Source: an uncultured Emticicia sp.
GTDB taxonomy: Bacteria > Bacteroidota > Bacteroidia > Cytophagales > Spirosomataceae
Assembly (NCBI RefSeq): GCF_937903345.1
Contig: NZ_CALCZQ010000051.1
Coordinates: 215,382 to 279,381, forward strand
Direction of reading: 5' to 3'
DNA length: 64,000 bases
The notes beneath the pieces were generated by a model. The model searched no databases. It worked only from the letters and a program-made list of their open reading frames with translations, and was not told the DNA's origin. A program made the translations under genes and the position numbers. Within the stretch, counting starts at the first letter, position 1. Each line of letters begins with the position of its first letter. Shown here in pieces: positions 16,261-23,526 of this stretch.

Positions 16261-18390
16261 TTAAGGTAATGCAAAGGCCAAATATTTATCACTTGATTTA
16301 GTCTTTAATTTACCACCACCACACGCAATCACTACATATTGCTTTCCACCAACTTCATAAACACTTGGCGAAGCATAACCTGCTGCTGGCAGTATTACTT
16401 TCCACAGTATCTTGCCAGTTTTTCGGTCAATTGCCCTAAATTGATGGTCTTTGGTAGCTGCAATGAATAGTAGGCCTCCTGCCGTTACGGCCGGCCCACC
16501 ATAATTATCAGTGCCAGTTAAAGGAATTCCCTTCGCTGTAAGTTCTGGATATTCTCCCAGCGGAATTTGCCAAATACGCTTACCATTGTTCATATTGATG
16601 GCGGTTAGGGTTCCCCAAGGGGGTGTATTAATAGGGTAATTGTTCGAATCGTACCAACGATTATAACCTGTACTTTTATATGGGCTTTCCGAAAGATTCG
16701 ACTTATTAACTGTGTTTATGTAGCTATCTTTGCCAAATAAAAATTGAATTATTGCTTTGTTTTCTATGGCTTTGATATGTGTTAGGGCAGGCATAAGCCC
16801 ACGGCCTTTTGATATGAGTTGTAGTATGGCTGTTTCATTATATTTTGTTTTAATGTTTTGGAGTGAAGGAAAAGTTCCATCTTCGTTGCCTTCGAGATTA
16901 ACTCCATGACAAGTCATACAATGTGTTTGATAGAGTTTTTTACCTGAAGAATTGGCTTGGCTATTATTAGTTGGAAGTGCATCGACTAATGAACTATAGA
17001 CGGGGTTTTCTTTAGCAGGAACATACATGATACTGTTTTCATCAACTGCTGCACCACCCCATTGAGCTCCACCATCGGTTCCAGGAAAGAAAACCGTTCG
17101 ATTTTTACCTAATGGAATAAAAGCTTGACCCGTAGAAGCTTCCTTTACTTGTGCAATTATTTGTTCTTTGTTTGATGCAAATGAATTTATATCATGAACA
17201 GTAAAGCTTTGTCGAGTAAATGGCTCAGGCAAAACAGGAATCGGCTGCGTAGGCGATGCCTGCTCTCCTTTGATAGTAGAAGCCATAACCGCACGCTCTT
17301 CGATAGGAAAAATAGGTTTACCACTTACTCTGTCAAACACAAAAGTGAACCCTTGTTTACTTAATACTGACACAACATCAACTTTTTTTCCATTTTTTGA
17401 GATTGTAAATAAGTTTGGTGGAGCAGGAATATCCCTGTCCCAAATGTCGTGATGTACCGTCTGAAAATGCCAAAGCCTTTTCCCAGTATTCGCGTCTAGA
17501 GCCAGTAAACAATTGGCAAAAAGATTGTCACCTTTTCGATTACCTCCATAAAAATCAAACGCTGCCGAGCCAGTTGGAGCATATATAATACCCCGTTTTT
17601 GGTCGATAGCCATACCCATCCAATTATTAGCTCCGCCTAAATTTTTATAATTATCTTTCTCCCATGTTTTATAACCAAATTCATTGGGGTGTGGAATCGT
17701 ATGAAATGTCCAAATTTTTTTACCTGTTCGTGCATCAAAAGCCCTAATGTCTCCGAGTAAAGCAGTTGCACTCTCCGCCACACGCATACCTACAATCAAT
17801 GTATTCTTATAGATTGCGGGTGGAGTGTTCAAAACTACGTAATCGTCGGCACCGGGGCGTTTAATTCCGTCAATTAGATGGATTTTCCCTTTTGTACCAA
17901 ACGATAAAATCGGCTGACCATTTTTGGCATTCAAGGCATAAAGAAAAGCTCCATAACCAAAGAATATTCTTTCATCATGTCCATCTGTCCAATAGCTTAC
18001 ACCTCGGCTGGTCATACTGAAAGTATTATCCTGCAAGTTGGTTTTCCACATTTCTTTACCTGATTCAGCATCTATAGCAAATGCTTGTGAGCCAGCTGAA
18101 ACACCATAGAGAATACCTTTGATAATTAATGGATTACATTGAATTTGAGTAGTGTTTCTTGTGGTATCTGCTCCGCCTGAATTGTAAATCCAAGCTAATT
18201 TCAAGGTCGAAACATTCTCAGGTTTAATTTGAGTGAGTGCGGAATAATGGTTACAATTATCGCCACCATTATAACTTGGCCAATCATTTATATCAATGTT
18301 TTCTCTAACTGAAAAAAGAAAAAATGAAACATATAAAACCAAGAAAACCCGAATAGAATTCAAATATAGTTTTCTGAATAGTTTTTTCAT
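16261..18390 (-). CDS. PQQ-dependent dehydrogenase with inserted cytochrome c domain
   Basis: A quinoprotein of about 709 residues that oxidises an alcohol or sugar in the periplasm. After an N-terminal hydrophobic signal, propeller strands with W-motifs are visible, for example DAESGKEMWKTNL, DARTGKKIWTFH and DANTGKRLWHFQ. A cytochrome c module sits inside the propeller at about 490-560, with CMTCH (491-495) as the haem site and a distal Met in RGLMPAL. The last blades contain GKRIWQIPLGEYPEL. The MKKLFRK start (18390) gives a typical signal; an ATG at 18411 is also possible. No PQQ biosynthesis gene is nearby. The haem needs cytochrome c assembly, which ccmF next door would provide. Confidence 0.9.
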   Translation of the reverse strand: MKKLFRKLYLNSIRVFLVLYVSFFLFSVRENIDINDWPSYNGGDNCNHYSALTQIKPENVSTLKLAWIYNSGGADTTRNTTQIQCNPLIIKGILYGVSAGSQAFAIDAESGKEMWKTNLQDNTFSMTSRGVSYWTDGHDERIFFGYGAFLYALNAKNGQPILSFGTKGKIHLIDGIKRPGADDYVVLNTPPAIYKNTLIVGMRVAESATALLGDIRAFDARTGKKIWTFHTIPHPNEFGYKTWEKDNYKNLGGANNWMGMAIDQKRGIIYAPTGSAAFDFYGGNRKGDNLFANCLLALDANTGKRLWHFQTVHHDIWDRDIPAPPNLFTISKNGKKVDVVSVLSKQGFTFVFDRVSGKPIFPIEERAVMASTIKGEQASPTQPIPVLPEPFTRQSFTVHDINSFASNKEQIIAQVKEASTGQAFIPLGKNRTVFFPGTDGGAQWGGAAVDENSIMYVPAKENPVYSSLVDALPTNNSQANSSGKKLYQTHCMTCHGVNLEGNEDGTFPSLQNIKTKYNETAILQLISKGRGLMPALTHIKAIENKAIIQFLFGKDSYINTVNKSNLSESPYKSTGYNRWYDSNNYPINTPPWGTLTAINMNNGKRIWQIPLGEYPELTAKGIPLTGTDNYGGPAVTAGGLLFIAATKDHQFRAIDRKTGKILWKVILPAAGYASPSVYEVGGKQYVVIACGGGKLKTKSSDKYLAFALP

Positions 18391-18428
18391 TGTCAATGAA
18401 TAAGAGGGCATTTTTTGAATTATAATTT

Positions 18429-18459
18429 CAATATTACGAACTTTGAACAGCTAAAACAA
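18429..18459 (-). promoter_or_regulatory. Promoter of the PQQ dehydrogenase gene
   Basis: Read on the minus strand: TTG (18459-18457), a 20-bp spacer, then TAATATTG (18436-18429), one base from the TAnnTTTG consensus. This would place the transcript start about 10-35 nt before either candidate start codon. Confidence 0.5.
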
Positions 18460-18628
18460 ATTTCTGAATAAATTTAAAAGAAAAGTTTATAAAGAGTATA
18501 AATGGTTGAATATTAGTTATTTATGTAAAATTATTCATTTTTAAAGTAGAGGTTTAACATAGAAAAGTATTATTTTACAAAAAACTTGACGAACTTTACT
18601 GGTTCATAATACAAAGATTATATTTTTG

Positions 18629-19921
18629 ATGAATATTCTAATACTTGGTTCGGGTGGACGTGAGCATACATTTGCATGGAAATTTGCACAATCAAAAAAC
18701 TGTACAAATATTTTTGTAGCTCCAGGTAATGCAGGAACTGCACAAATCGCCACTAATTTACCAATTGGGGTTAACGATTTTGAAGCCATTGGCAATGCTG
18801 TAAAAGAAAACGAAATCGACATGGTAATTGTAGGCCCTGAAGAGCCTTTGGTTCGTGGAATTGTCGATTTTTTCAAGAAAGATAGAGTTCTCAAAAAAAT
18901 AAAAATTGTTGGTCCAGATGCTTCTGGTGCAAGACTCGAAGGTAGTAAAGACTTCTCGAAAGGGTTTATGCAGAAATACAACATCCCCGCGGGAGCTTCA
19001 CAAACTTTCACTATAGATACAATGCAAGAAGGGTTGGCTTTTTTAGAAACTCAAACTTTACCAATTGTACTAAAAGCCGATGGATTGGCAGCAGGAAAAG
19101 GTGTAATCATTGCCGAAACCAAAGCCGAAGCCAGTCAAGCTTTGCACGAAATGCTTGCCGAAGCCAAATTTGGCGATGCCAGTAGCAAAGTACTTATTGA
19201 ACAATTTTTAACAGGAGTCGAGCTTTCAGTTTTTGTTTTGACTGATGGAAAAAATTATAAAATATTGCCCGAAGCCAAAGATTATAAGCGGATTGGCGTA
19301 AACGATAAAGGCTTGAATACAGGTGGAATGGGGGCAGTTTCGCCAGTACCGTTTGCAGATGCTGAGTTTTTAAGAAAAGTTGAGGAGAGAGTTGTAAAAC
19401 CAACTTTGGCAGGTTTACAAGCTGAGGGTATCAAATATGTAGGTTTTATTTTCGTTGGACTTATGAATGTCGATGGTGAGCCTTACGTAATTGAATACAA
19501 CGCTCGCATGGGTGATCCCGAAACTGAAGTGGTTTTGCCACGAATCAAGACCGACATGGTAAAATTGATGAAAGCAACTGCCGATGGGAAATTAGATAAA
19601 ATCAAACTTTCGATTAATCCCAAAATTGCAATTGCAACGGTTTCGGTAGCTAAAGGTTATCCCGAAAATTATCGCAAAGGCGATGTTATAACGATTCCAG
19701 AAGCTGAAAAAGATACCATTATTTTTCATGCTGGCACAAAAATCGCCACTGATGGTTCAGTACAAACCAACGGTGGTCGAGTAATCGTAACCACTGGAAT
19801 GGCACGCACACTAAATTCTGCACGTAAAAAGTCGCAGGCAATGGCAAAAAAGATTATATTTGATGGAAAATATTTTCGAAACGACATCGGGAAAGATTTA
19901 TTTAAGTATCTCGAATCGTAG
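18629..19921 (+). CDS. purD: Phosphoribosylamine--glycine ligase (GAR synthetase)
   Basis: Second step of purine synthesis: joins glycine to 5-phosphoribosylamine using ATP. The 430-residue protein has the N-terminal nucleotide fold MNILILGSGGREHTFAWKFA, the family segment VIVGPEEPLVRGIVD, the ATP-grasp core with VLKADGLAAGKGV and DYKRIGVNDKGLNTGGMGA, and the metal-binding EYNARMGDPETEVVLPR. Length matches PurD. The ATG at 18629 gives the family N-terminus; a TTG directly before it is not needed. It appears monocistronic, with about 330 bp of non-coding, hairpin-rich sequence downstream. Confidence 0.97.
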   Translation: MNILILGSGGREHTFAWKFAQSKNCTNIFVAPGNAGTAQIATNLPIGVNDFEAIGNAVKENEIDMVIVGPEEPLVRGIVDFFKKDRVLKKIKIVGPDASGARLEGSKDFSKGFMQKYNIPAGASQTFTIDTMQEGLAFLETQTLPIVLKADGLAAGKGVIIAETKAEASQALHEMLAEAKFGDASSKVLIEQFLTGVELSVFVLTDGKNYKILPEAKDYKRIGVNDKGLNTGGMGAVSPVPFADAEFLRKVEERVVKPTLAGLQAEGIKYVGFIFVGLMNVDGEPYVIEYNARMGDPETEVVLPRIKTDMVKLMKATADGKLDKIKLSINPKIAIATVSVAKGYPENYRKGDVITIPEAEKDTIIFHAGTKIATDGSVQTNGGRVIVTTGMARTLNSARKKSQAMAKKIIFDGKYFRNDIGKDLFKYLES

Positions 19922-20082
19922 GCTGGGTGTGAAATCTGTCGGCATAAGTCATTAATATTTTATCCGAAATATTAAAAAATCAAATCCTATTTGGGATTAA
20001 TAATTGGCTTTTTTCGCTTTGATAAAATAATTTTTTACTCACGGGGTCATACGTAGTAATGAAGTTTTATAGATTACTGATA

Positions 20083-20235
20083 TTTCATGCCTACGGAATG
20101 AAAATCTTGTTCTTCTATATTCTCAAATATTTAATTCCTAACGGAATATTTAATACAGATTTGTTATTTTTAATCAAAATAACAAACAATTATTAGGCTT
20201 AATGCCTAAGTTTTCATTAAACCCATTCGTGGGTT
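20083..20235. repeat. Cluster of stem-loops in the intergenic region before ricT
   Basis: Within 153 bp five stem-loops follow each other. (1) TTTCATGCC/GGAATGAAA (20083-20103, one mismatch). (2) ATTCC/GGAAT around CTAAC (near 20135). (3) TTGTTATTTT/AAAATAACAA (20161-20185, perfect). (4) TTAGGC/GCCTAA (20193-20209, perfect). (5) AACCCA-TTCG-TGGGTT (20220-20235, perfect tetraloop). The rest of the 333-bp gap between purD and ricT holds no gene that I can support. Confidence 0.6.
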
Positions 20236-20254
20236 GAACTATATATATACAAAA

Positions 20255-22117
20255 ATGGGCTGTGGACAATGTTCATCGGGAGGTTGTGGAGCAGTTAAAG
20301 CAATAGGCCATACCGAAAAATCGAATACAAAAACCGTTGCAGGATGCTCTTCTGGAGGCTGCTCCTCGGGCGGATGCAATAAAATGAATGCTTACGACTG
20401 GTTGTCTAACATGGACGTACCACGCTCGATGCGTTATGATGTTGTTGAAATAAAATTTAAGGGCGGACGCAAAGAATATTTCCGTAATGCCAACAATCTT
20501 GACCTTTACACGGGTGATTTTGTAGTTTGCGAAATGGCTTCTGGTTATCATATAGGTAGCGTTTCATTGCAAGGAGAATTAGTTAGGCTCCAAATGATAA
20601 AGAAAGGCCTAAAAGATAACGAAGAACTCCGCAAAATTCTGAGAGTAAGCACTGAGCGAGACCTCGAAAAACACCAGCAAGCCATTGCTCGTGATATGCC
20701 TACAATGTATCGTGTACGTGAAATATCGAAGGAATTAAAGTTACAAATGAAAATGTCGGATGTAGAATTTCAGTCCGATAATACCAAAGCTACCTTCTAT
20801 TATTCAGCGGACGATCGTGTTGATTTTCGAGAAATGATTAAATTTTTGGCTTCTGAATTCAAAATCAGAGTCGAAATGAAGCAAATCAGTTTGCGTCAGG
20901 AGGCGGCACGTGTGGGTGGAATTGGCTCATGTGGTCGTGAATTATGTTGCTCAACATGGCTTACTGATTTTCGAGCGATTCCGACTTCGGCGGCTCGTTA
21001 TCAAAACCTTTCGCTCAATCCATCCAAACTTTCAGGTCAGTGCGGACGTTTGAAATGTTGCTTAAATTATGAATTAGAAACCTATCTTGATGCTTTGAGT
21101 GATATTCCCTCGGTAGAAAAACCTCTGAAAACCGAAAAAGGAATTGCTGTATTACAAAAAACAGATATTTTTCGTCGTATTATGTGGTTTAGCTACAACA
21201 ATGACATCAACTGGCATTCATTACCAATTCATCAAGTGGTAGAAATCATGAAGATGAATGAGAAAGGTATTTTGCCAAACTCGCTCGAAGACCTTAATCT
21301 AATTGATTCGATTATAGTCGATAAAAACGCTCCAAGAAACTCAGACTTAGACCGTCTGGATAAAAAATATACCGATAAGGGTAAAAAGTCCCAGCAAAAT
21401 TTGGGCAACAAAAACCAACAAAATCGACCTAATCAGCCACAGCAAAATCGTGGAAATAATAATCCTCAGGTAGCTCCACAAGGTGTGGATTTTGCTAAAC
21501 AAGAAGTTAGTGCTCCTAAAAACCACAATCAACAGCAAAACAAGGGCGGCTCACCGCAGGGCGGCTCACCGCAAAAGCAAGGAAATAATCATCAAAAAAA
21601 TATCCAACAAGGAATAAACAATCAGAATCGTAATAATGCGGTCCAACCAAATAACCCGCGACAGGGTGGCCCGCACCAGGGTGGCCCGCAACAGGGTGGC
21701 CCGCAACAGGGTGGCCCGCAACAGGGTGGCCCGCAACAGAGTAGTGGTTCTCCTCAAAATCAAGGAAACAATCAGCCAAGGAACATCCCAAATGTAAATA
21801 GACAGGGAAGTACACCGAATAATCCAAAGTATGGCGAACAGCAAATGCAGCCAAATCAGCAGCTTAAGAAGCAACATCAAGGAAGTCAAAATACAACTAA
21901 ACAAGAAAATCAGCAAGGCGGCTCTCCGCAGGGTGGCTCTCCTCAGGGTGGAAAACCAAACCCTAATCAGAATCGCCCGAATAACCAAGGAGGTAATCAA
22001 GGGAAACCTCAAAATCCTCATCACAAAAAAGGTGTTGGTTCAAATAACAACTCTCAGAATAGACAAGTTAATGAAAAACCAAGTACGTCCATTAATCCAA
22101 AAACTGAGCAGCAATAG
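20255..22117 (+). CDS. ricT: PSP1/RicT-family protein with long Gln/Asn/Gly/Pro-rich tail
   Basis: A 620-residue protein. Cysteine-rich N-terminus: CGQCSSGGCG (3-12) and CSSGGCSSGGC (31-41). The PSP1 core follows (about 55-285), with GSCGRELCC (224-232) and CGRLKCC (263-269), like the B. subtilis YaaT/RicT protein, whose complex carries iron-sulfur clusters. From about residue 376 the chain is a disordered tail of some 245 residues made of Q, N, G, P and K, containing five copies of a GGPQQ unit. The TTG at 20234 is rejected in favour of the ATG that places MGCGQC first. gldH follows 79 bp downstream, a common pairing in Bacteroidota. The function of the tail is unknown. Confidence 0.88.
   Translation: MGCGQCSSGGCGAVKAIGHTEKSNTKTVAGCSSGGCSSGGCNKMNAYDWLSNMDVPRSMRYDVVEIKFKGGRKEYFRNANNLDLYTGDFVVCEMASGYHIGSVSLQGELVRLQMIKKGLKDNEELRKILRVSTERDLEKHQQAIARDMPTMYRVREISKELKLQMKMSDVEFQSDNTKATFYYSADDRVDFREMIKFLASEFKIRVEMKQISLRQEAARVGGIGSCGRELCCSTWLTDFRAIPTSAARYQNLSLNPSKLSGQCGRLKCCLNYELETYLDALSDIPSVEKPLKTEKGIAVLQKTDIFRRIMWFSYNNDINWHSLPIHQVVEIMKMNEKGILPNSLEDLNLIDSIIVDKNAPRNSDLDRLDKKYTDKGKKSQQNLGNKNQQNRPNQPQQNRGNNNPQVAPQGVDFAKQEVSAPKNHNQQQNKGGSPQGGSPQKQGNNHQKNIQQGINNQNRNNAVQPNNPRQGGPHQGGPQQGGPQQGGPQQGGPQQSSGSPQNQGNNQPRNIPNVNRQGSTPNNPKYGEQQMQPNQQLKKQHQGSQNTTKQENQQGGSPQGGSPQGGKPNPNQNRPNNQGGNQGKPQNPHHKKGVGSNNNSQNRQVNEKPSTSINPKTEQQ
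21662..21736 (+). repeat. 15-bp tandem repeat inside ricT (5 copies)
   Basis: CAGGGTGGCCCGCAA is repeated five times head to tail (21662-21676 with one change, then 21677-21691, 21692-21706, 21707-21721, 21722-21736). Each unit encodes QGGPQ (reading frame GGPQQ), so copy-number changes keep the frame. This is a coding minisatellite, not a CRISPR array. Confidence 0.95.
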
Positions 22118-22196
22118 TTAAATAAAAACCGATGTGGTAAACATAAAATGGGCATCACGAACGTTTCTAAATATTTATAGTCGAAAAATTAGATAG

Positions 22197-22715
22197 ATGA
22201 ATAATTTACAAAAATTGGTGAAATATTTTAAAAAATCATTGATTATTAATTCCATACTCGTGTTTTCGGTGTGGGTTTTATCGTGTGATAATCATTCAAT
22301 CTTTAAATCTTACGTAGATTTGAAAGATTCCAATTGGTACGTAAAAAATATCCCTTCTTTTACGTTTGAAGTCAAAGACGAAAAAGTGCCTTACAATATT
22401 TATCTTTTGATTCGTAATTCTTCTCAGTATCCGTATAATAACCTATATATAAACCGCTACATATACGGTCCAGATGGCAAGCAAATCAGTAATCGCCTTG
22501 AAGAGGCAACGCTTTTTAATTCCAAAACGGGTAAACCATTCGGTAAGGGATTAGGTGATATTTTTGACCACAAATTACTTTCGACTCGTAATTGTATTTT
22601 TCCTAAAAAAGGGAAATATACAATTAAATTAAAGCAATATATGCGTCAAGACCCACTACCTCATCTGATGTCGGTTGGTATAAGTGTGGAAAAAATATTG
22701 ACGTTAAAACAATAA
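22197..22715 (+). CDS. gldH: Gliding motility lipoprotein GldH
   Basis: A 172-residue outer-membrane-type lipoprotein. The signal ends in a lipobox VLSC with the acceptor Cys at residue 30. The mature part has the GldH pattern: DSNWYVKNIPSFTFEVKD, VPYNIYLLIRNSSQYPYNNL, YGPDGKQ, and a Gly-Lys-Gly stretch (FGKGLGDIFDHK). GldH is one of the lipoproteins required for gliding in Flavobacterium johnsoniae. Together with porT elsewhere in the window it suggests a gliding/type IX secretion lineage. It lies 79 bp after ricT on the same strand, probably in one transcript. Confidence 0.88.
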   Translation: MNNLQKLVKYFKKSLIINSILVFSVWVLSCDNHSIFKSYVDLKDSNWYVKNIPSFTFEVKDEKVPYNIYLLIRNSSQYPYNNLYINRYIYGPDGKQISNRLEEATLFNSKTGKPFGKGLGDIFDHKLLSTRNCIFPKKGKYTIKLKQYMRQDPLPHLMSVGISVEKILTLKQ

Positions 22716-22756
22716 GCTACCATTTGCAGTTTTAAACTATGAATTCGAGAGTATAA

Positions 22757-22805
22757 GTACACATAAAAGTGTTTGCACTCAGAAGCTCAGAGGCGACCCT
22801 GTCAG
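22757..22805 (+). repeat. Partial relative of dispersed repeat family 2
   Basis: About 40 bp after the gldH stop, a TGCACTCAG segment followed by AGCTCAGAGGCGACCCT resembles the 5' half of the 73-bp repeats at 12010 and 54667 (TGCACTGAG, then GGTTCGGAGACGACC). The 3' half is not recognisable. The resemblance is partial and could be a decayed copy. Confidence 0.35.
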
Positions 22806-22825
22806 AACTCATCACTTAGAACTCA

Positions 22826-23455
22826 ATGAATTTTTTACCTCTTTTTCCGCTAAATTTGGTGGTCTTTCCGCACGAAGACCTCAATTTACATATTTTTGAG
22901 CCTCGTTATCGTCAGTTGATAAATGAATGTTTTGACGAAAAAAAAACTTTTGGAATTCCTTCTTTTGTTAACAGTAAATTACTAGGCTATGGTACAGAAG
23001 TAGAATTAAAACTAGTATCAAAACGCTATGGAGATGGGCGAATGGATATCAAAACCAAAGGCATAAGAATTTTCAGAATTGTTGATTTTCAGAATCCAAC
23101 AAAAGGTAAATTATACGCTGGCGGAGAGGTAATTTTTATCGAAAATGAAGATTTAAATGAGGTTATAAGCCCATATTTGTTAAGTATGGTCGAAAAGCTC
23201 TATCAATTGCTCAAAGTAAAAGTTGATTACGAAAAACCAGAATATATGCCTTTTAGTTATCGAATTGTTCATAAAATTGGTATTTCAATGCAAGAAGAAT
23301 ACGAGATTCTGATTACTTCAAGTGAAAAAGTCAGACAACAAATATTAATAGACCACCTCGAAAGAATTATCCCAGTTGTAACTGAAGTTGAACGAACCAA
23401 AGAGCGAATCGCCATGAATGGTCACTTTAAAGAACTTGACCCTTTGAATTTTTAG
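22826..23455 (+). CDS. Lon-protease N-terminal (substrate-binding) domain protein
   Basis: A 209-residue stand-alone LON domain without ATPase or protease parts. The start MNFLPLFPLNLVVFPHEDLN and HIFEPRYRQLINEC are the family hallmarks, followed by GYGTEVELKLVSKRYGDGRM and DIKTKGIRIFRI. Such proteins are common in bacteria and are thought to bind proteins or peptides, but their role is not established. It follows gldH by 110 bp and ends at a perfect terminator. The ATG at 22826 gives the conserved N-terminus exactly. Confidence 0.9.
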   Translation: MNFLPLFPLNLVVFPHEDLNLHIFEPRYRQLINECFDEKKTFGIPSFVNSKLLGYGTEVELKLVSKRYGDGRMDIKTKGIRIFRIVDFQNPTKGKLYAGGEVIFIENEDLNEVISPYLLSMVEKLYQLLKVKVDYEKPEYMPFSYRIVHKIGISMQEEYEILITSSEKVRQQILIDHLERIIPVVTEVERTKERIAMNGHFKELDPLNF

Positions 23456-23457
23456 GA

Positions 23458-23494
23458 AAAAGTGCAATCTTTGAAAAACAAAGATTGCACTTTT
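23458..23494 (+). terminator. Intrinsic terminator after the LON-domain gene
   Basis: Perfect 13-bp stem AGTGCAATCTTTG (23461-23473) and CAAAGATTGCACT (23479-23491) around AAAAA, with a T run after and an A run before. It starts 3 bp after the stop codon and separates this gene from the S9 peptidase. Confidence 0.9.
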
Positions 23495-23526
23495 CTTTTA
23501 TATCAAACCCTATTCAAACCTCATCA

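Noticed and set aside
21662..21736. Possible CRISPR array
   Set aside because: The repeats are head to tail without spacers and encode GGPQQ units in frame.
21516..22024. Minus-strand frames with LLRATLLRATL or AGHPVAGHP repeats opposite ricT
   Set aside because: They are only the complement of the 15-bp repeat tail; the plus-strand gene explains the sequence.
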